64,000 nt of DNA from Serinus canaria (Eukaryota > Chordata > Aves > Passeriformes > Fringillidae), in NCBI RefSeq assembly GCF_022539315.1, contig NC_066334.1, positions 1,736,001-1,800,000 of the forward strand, read 5' to 3'. The notes beneath the pieces are model-generated. The model made no database searches. It saw only the letters and a list, made by a program, of their open reading frames with translations, and was not told the origin of the DNA. Shown piece by piece: positions 59,301 to 64,000 of the stretch. The number at the start of each line of letters is the position of its first letter. Position 1 is the first letter of the stretch. Both the position numbers and the translations under genes were made by a program.

Positions 59301-62300
59301 TTTGCTCCAGCAGCACGGGATGGGTGTGTGGGATCCATAGGAAGGACAGCACATCCCTGTCCAGCTGGGTTCGGTGTGTGGGATCCATAGGAAGGACAGC
59401 ACATCCCTGTCCAGCTGGGTTCGGTGTGTGGGATCCATAGGAAGGACAGCACATCCCTGTCCAGCTGGGTTCGGTGTGTGGGATCCATAGGAAGGACAGC
59501 ACATCCCTGTCCGGCTGGGTTCGGTGTGTGGGATCCATAGGAAGGACAGCACATCCCTGTCTGGCTGGGAGGGGTTCCTGTGGGATCCATGGGAAGGGCA
59601 GGAGAATCACCAGGATCTCAGCCCAACCCTGCCCTCAGACGTGGGATCTCCCATCCCGGAGCCAAAGGCTCTGGAAGATCCTCCTGGATTCAGTCTCACC
59701 CTCCATGACCCAAACACTTCCTCACATTGTCTCTCTTTCCCAGATTTTGCCTTATCCTGTTTTTCCATGTCCCCATCTCCCCAGGTTGGCCTTGCCAACC
59801 CCATCCCACCAACCTCAGTGGTTGGAACAGAAACTTCCTTGGATGGAGCTTCCTGATCTTGTGTGCAGCTTCCAGCCCGTGTGGGTAGATGGAGGCATGG
59901 ATCCATGGAGGCATGGATCCATGGATGGATGGACAGACGGATGGTGCTGCCCGGGACCATCCAGCAGAAGCCATGGGAGCAGCAGGAGGTCTCCAGGCCC
60001 CCTTGGGGTTCGTTTGCTTCCTGGAAGGGGCTTGGGAAGGGCCAGGGCTGCTCAGGGAAGCTGATGGAGAAGTCTCCGGGAGCAGCATCCGTCTGTTTTC
60101 CATGTGCACCTCCGCTGGGGAGGGGGCTGTGACTTGGATCCAAATCCTGGGACAAGGACCTGGCATTCCCAGCTGATCCCCAGCCAGGTCTTGGATCTGA
60201 TCCCATCCTGGTTTCCATCTCTGCACTCAGTAGTCCAGGGTTCACCCCCTCTGCCAGGATGTGCAGTGGCTGTGGGAGCATCCAGAGCAGCCTCTTCCCA
60301 AATTTCCACCCGAGAGGACAGGGCAGGGCCTGGACTCGGAGCCAGGCAGCTGCAGGGAACTCCAGGTGGGATTTTGGCCGTGCACATCCATCGTCAGTGC
60401 GGGATCTTCGCTCCCATCTTCCCCGGAGCAGTCGGGCCGGTGCATCCTGACCCCTCCGGGATTCCAGCCTCTCCTGGCCCTTGTCCTCCTCCTCATCCCT
60501 GTTTTAGCGGCGGAGCGGCAAGCAGAGAGCAGAGCTCTGTGCAGGGCTCCGGGGAAATTCCCGGGATCCGGAGGCGGAGGAGGGACATCCAGGAGTCCCC
60601 GCGCCGTGTTTGCCGACAAGGAGTGGCCTCGGTGCCGGGGTTGCGGCGGCAGCGCGGCCGCTCCGCTCGGCACCTGCCCGGCCACGGCCGCGGGGCACCG
60701 GGAGCGGCGGCGGCGCCGGTCCCAGCCCGGCCGATCCCACCCTTCCCGACCCCATCCCGGCCGATCCGATCCTGACCCTTCCCATCCCGACTGATCCCAC
60801 CCTTCCCATCCCGGCCGATCCGCTCCTGACCCGTCCCAGCCCGGCCGATCCCACCCTTCCCATCCCGGCCGATCCGATCCTGACCCATCCCATCCCGGCC
60901 GATCCCACCCCTACCGGGAGCGGCTCCGCGGGCGCTCCCGGCGGGATGAGGCGGGGTGAGTCTGTGCCGGGGCTTCTCCTCACCTGCCGAGCTTTGAGAG
61001 CAGCCGGGATGGGAACGGGAGGCGAGGAATTCAGCGGGGACGGGGCTGTGCGGAGGGATCTTCCCAAGGATTTATTGCTTTAGGATCAAGAAAAGCCGGG
61101 ATAGTTCCGTTCGGGAGAGGGGCGGGCCGGGCTTCCCATTGCCCAGGGGCTCCGGGAAGGGAACCGGGCTGATTTCAGGTTCTTTGAATGCTTTCCCCCC
61201 CTCCTGCAGATACCGGGAAGAGCCCTCGTGCATGACCCCCCTGCCCTGTCCTTTGTCCTGCCCTTGGGAAGGGCAGTGCTCCCGGTGTCCCTGCCGCTGG
61301 AATTCCTGCTTTTTGCAGAGTTTGAGGCTGGCACTGGGGATAGCTGACCCCTCCCTTTCTTTCTTGGCTTCTGGGACAGTTTTTGTTTTACCAAACCGTC
61401 CCTCGGGCTCATCCCCCAATTCCCCCCCTCCAAATTTATCCAGTGGGGCAACACCAGCTGCGGGAGCTGGAGATGGATCCCCCCCACCGGGATCACCAAA
61501 ACCCGGGAATGGTTTTAATGAATGGCTTTTATTCTCTGCAGAGGAGCTTTGGGGTGGACAGGGAGCAGCAGGAATCCAGCCAGGGCGGTTTTTCCAGTGT
61601 AAATCCCTGAGCTGGTCTCTGTGCCCTCCTGGAAACCCAGCCCTGGCTCAGGCAGGAAATATCCACGTGTTCCAGGAGCGGGAACAGCTCCCGGCTCTGT
61701 GCTTGTGCCACGTGCTGCCTCCCCCCTGCTGCTCTGAGATCCCGGCCTTGGGAATGCTGTGATCATAATCTCATCCTGGATTTAGGGAATGAGCAGGCTC
61801 AGTGCCTTGTGATCCATCCTGGATTGAGGGAATGAGCAGGCTCAGTGCCTTGTGATCCATCCTGGATTTAGGGAATGGGCAGGCTCAGTGCCTTGTGATC
61901 CATCCTGGATTGAGGGAATGAGCAGGCCCAGTGCCTTGTGATCCATCCTGGATTTAGGGAATGAGCAGGCTCAGTGCCTTGTGATCCATCCTGGATTGAG
62001 GGAATGAGCAGGCTCAGTGCCTTGTGATCCATCCTGGATTTAGGGAATGAGCAGGTCCAGTGCCTTGTGATCCATCCTGGATTTAGGGAATGGGCAGGCC
62101 CAGTGCCTTGTGATCCATCCTGGATTTAGGGAATGAGCAGGCCCAGTGCCTTGTGATCCATCCTGGATTTAGGGAATGAGCAGGTTCAGCTTCAGGCATG
62201 GAGGGTGGTGGTTGAGATCCCACCTGGGGGATCCCAGGGATGACCCCTGATCCCAATTTCCAAGGCTGGGCTTTGGGGTGCAGCAGAGCCCAACAGGAAT

Positions 62301-63470
62301 TGGAGCATGGTTAAAACTGGGAAATGCCAATTTTTGGTGGCCAGGAGCAAACCCAGGGAGCAAACAAGGAGCAAACGAGCTGGAAAAGTGTCAGGGAGAG
62401 CTGGCCTGGCTCCGGCCCAGCCCCGCTCCCTTCCCGTGCCCGCTGAGCTCCTGGGATAACGCCAGAAATCCCGCGGCTGCTCCGGCGTCGTCCCCGTGAC
62501 CGTCACGTGCCCGGGAGGATGAGGGGGCAGCAATCCCGGCTGGATGGGCCAGGAGCCACCCCCTCCTCCCGGGGCTGACCCTCCTCCGTGTTTCTGCTGG
62601 ATTTGCAGACAGCAGCCGGCTGCTGGGGGCCCGGCGCCCGGGCTACGGGACGCTGCAGCCGGACACGGACCCGGCCCACATGGTAGGTCCGGCCTGGGGG
62701 GACTCCCACGCCCACCCCGGGGCTTCCCACAGCCCCAGCTGCTGCTTCTCCAGCCCCTTGGTTTTCCCTGCCTGGGGTTCGGTCACGCTGGGATTTTGGG
62801 AGTTCAGGGTTTAATGGCTGGTAATCGAGTTTGGCTGATTTTATGTCTGAGCAGCCAGGCGCAGGTGGTTGATTCGCAGTGATCGATTCCCAGTGATTGA
62901 TTCCTGGTGATTCCCAATGATTTATTCCCAGTTATTCCCAGTGATTGATCCCCAGTGATCAATTCCCAGTGATTGACCCCCAGTGATCCTTAATGATTGA
63001 TTCCCAGTCATTCTGTGATCGATTCCCGTTGATTGATCCCCAGTGACTGATTCCCAGTGAACCCCAGTGATTCATTCCCAGTGATCCCTAGTGATCAATT
63101 CCCAGTGATTTCCAGTGATCGATTCCCAGTGATTCCCAGTGATCGATCCCCAGTGATCCCCAATGATTGATCCCCAGTGATTCCCAGTGATCAATTCCCG
63201 GTGATTCCCAGTGATCCATTCCCAGTGATCGATCCCCAGCGATCCCTGTTGGTCGATCCCCAGGGATCAGTCCCCAGAGATGGGTCCCCTCCCTCTCCCC
63301 AGGAGGTGACGGGCTACCAGCGCCGTTCCTGGCGGGTGCTGCTGTGCCACGCGGGCTCCGTGCTGAGCGCGGGGCTGCTCCTGCTGCTCTTCCACTGGAA
63401 GCCCAGCCTGGAGGTGCAGGCCAAGTGCCAGCCCTGCGCCCTGGGCCAGGCTGACTGGCTCATCATCAGG
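56386..63470 (+). CDS. ATP13A2: Polyamine-transporting P5B ATPase, 5' part, truncated by window edge
   Basis: ATP13A2 is a late endosomal/lysosomal P5B-type ATPase that exports polyamines from lysosomes. Three coding exons are visible: 56386-56395 (10 nt), 62609-62682 and 63303-63470, giving 84 residues in frame. The tiny first exon (ATG AGC TCA G) plus exon 2 yields MSSDSSRLLG, close to human MSADSSPLVG. Exon 2 ends with GYGTLQPDTDPAHM. Exon 3 holds RRSWRVLLCHAGSVLSAGLL and LFHWKP, the membrane-embedded N-terminal hydrophobic segment of P5B ATPases (about residues 43-62). Position next to SDHB and same orientation agree with mammalian synteny. Catalytic domains lie beyond 64000. Intron 1 is about 6.2 kb. 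Confidence 0.88.
56575..57330. repeat. T-rich low-complexity region, ATP13A2 intron 1
   Basis: (TTTATTCCCG)n at 56580-56700 grades into about 600 bp of TTTATTTTGCTTT-like sequence, with little G or A on the coding strand. Confidence 0.9.
57445..58290. repeat. CCAAACCCCAAA minisatellite, ATP13A2 intron 1
   Basis: About 850 bp of CCAAACCCCAAAAC-type units, becoming a regular 37-bp unit (AATTCCCCCAGACCCCAAAC) after 57900. The minus strand is G-quadruplex-prone. Confidence 0.93.
58300..59290. other. ATP13A2 intron 1, non-repetitive part
   Basis: No exon or transposon recognised. Confidence 0.35.
59310..59570. repeat. 50-bp minisatellite, five copies, ATP13A2 intron 1
   Basis: GGGTTCGGTGTGTGGGATCC with ATAGGAAGGACAGCACATCC, almost perfect. 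Confidence 0.95.
60725..60920. repeat. CCGATCCCACCCTTCCCATC minisatellite, ATP13A2 intron 1
   Basis: Eight units of about 20-25 bp inside a CpG-rich stretch (60500-60960), just upstream of a candidate alternative first exon. Confidence 0.88.
61765..62190. repeat. 44-bp minisatellite, nine copies, ATP13A2 intron 1
   Basis: GGGAATGAGCAGGCTCAGTG with CCTTGTGATCCATCCTGGAT. Copies largely alternate between TTTAGG and TTGAGG variants, suggesting expansion by dimers. Confidence 0.95.
62609..62682 (+). CDS. ATP13A2: ATP13A2 coding exon 2
   Basis: Acceptor GATTTGCAG, donor ATG followed by GTAGGT, phases 1 to 0. Encodes DSSRLLGARRPGYGTLQPDT and DPAHM. Confidence 0.82.
62875..63260. repeat. CCCAGTGATTGATT repeat, ATP13A2 intron 2
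   Basis: About 30 short units mixing CCCAGTGATCGATT and CCCAGTGATTCCCAG, filling most of the intron. Confidence 0.93.
63303..63470 (+). CDS. ATP13A2: ATP13A2 coding exon 3
   Basis: 56 codons bounded by CTCTCCCCAG and GTGAGT. Contains the hydrophobic run VLSAGLLLLLFHW followed by KPSLEVQAKCQPCAL, matching the human RWKPLWGVRLRLRPCNL region. Confidence 0.88.
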
Positions 63471-63479
63471 GTGAGTGCC

Positions 63480-64000
63480 CAGCCGGGAGCCTGGCACTGG
63501 GGCTGGGCTGGGTGCTCTGGGGCTGGGCTGGGTGCTGTGCCTCTGAGCTGAGGTTCTGTGGGGCTGGGGTGGGGTTCTGTGGGTCTGGGGTGGGATTCTG
63601 TGGGGCTGGGGTTGGGTTCTGTGGGTCTGGGGTGGGGTTTCTTGGGTCTGGGGCTGAGGTTCTGTGGGTCTGGGGCTGAGGTTTTGTGGGGCTGGGCTGG
63701 GTTCTGTGGGTCTGGAGTTGGGTTCTGTGGGTCTGGGCTGAGGGTTCTGTGGGTCTGGGGTGGGGTTTTGTGGGGCTGGGCTGAGGTTCTGTGGGTCTGG
63801 GGTTGGGTTCTGTGGGTCTGGGTGGGGTTCTGTGGGGCTGGGTGGGTTTGTGGGGATGGCTGAGGTTCTGGGGTCTGGGTGGGTTTTGTGGGTTGGGGTT
63901 GGGTCTGTGGGCTCTGGGCTGAGGTTCTGTGGGTTGGGCTGGGTTCTGTGGGGCTGGTGAGGTTTTGGGGTGGGCTGGGGTCTGTGGGGCTGGGTGGGTT
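63480..64000. repeat. GGTTCTGTGGGTCTGGGGTG minisatellite, ATP13A2 intron 3
   Basis: About 19-bp units, G-rich on the coding strand, continuing to the window edge. Many single-base indels occur after 63780. Confidence 0.93.

Overview
The window is vertebrate nuclear DNA, most likely from a bird. Genes have 8-16 or more short exons with GT-AG introns, base composition is very GC-rich, chicken-repeat-1 (CR1) 3' fragments are scattered through it, and most introns carry their own minisatellite. The gene order PADI3 - PADI1 - PADI2 - SDHB - ATP13A2 is the mirror image of human 1p36.13 and is the order I would expect on an avian microchromosome (inference; no database was searched). I found no prokaryotic genes, CRISPR arrays, rRNA or tRNA.

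Layout. (1) 1-5120, minus strand: the 5' end of a peptidylarginine deiminase gene (PADI3 by position). Coding exons 1-3 are present and the rest lies beyond the left edge. (2) 6355-21242, minus strand: a complete 16-coding-exon PADI gene (PADI1 by position, 665 aa) with intact catalytic residues and a poly(A) signal. (3) 21243-26279: a 5-kb divergent intergenic region. (4) 26280-37590, plus strand: a complete 16-coding-exon PADI2 (666 or 670 aa). (5) 38700-55136, plus strand: complete SDHB, 8 exons and 280 aa, with a CpG/YY1-type promoter. (6) 55890-64000, plus strand: the ATP13A2 promoter and first three coding exons; the gene runs off the right edge.

All exon joins were worked out by hand from splice sites, codon phase and homology to remembered human proteins. 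The reading frame closes across every junction of PADI1, PADI2 and SDHB. Ten of sixteen PADI1 and PADI2 coding exons have identical lengths when PADI2 starts at its upstream ATG or exon 1 is left out of the count, which supports the models.

Most striking observation: PADI2 has an open frame and clean splice sites, but the catalytic His-x-Asp motif (GHVDEF in active deiminases and in the neighbouring PADI1) reads GNVNEF. Both residues are asparagine. The motif around the retained nucleophilic cysteine is also altered (HCGTN to RCGTS). This looks like a conserved but catalytically dead or altered deiminase. A second theme is tandem repeats that have captured exon edges: 93-bp copies of the start of PADI2 exon 16, copies of the 3' half of PADI2 exon 1, and arrays of decoy acceptors before PADI2 exon 12 and SDHB exons 2 and 7. 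The ATP13A2 promoter holds nine 50-bp units, each with a ZNF143-like motif.

The many long open frames in the minisatellites (for example 14-1036, 17.1-18.2 kb, 49.1-50.4 kb, 57.7-58.8 kb) are artefacts of repeat unit composition and are not annotated as genes.
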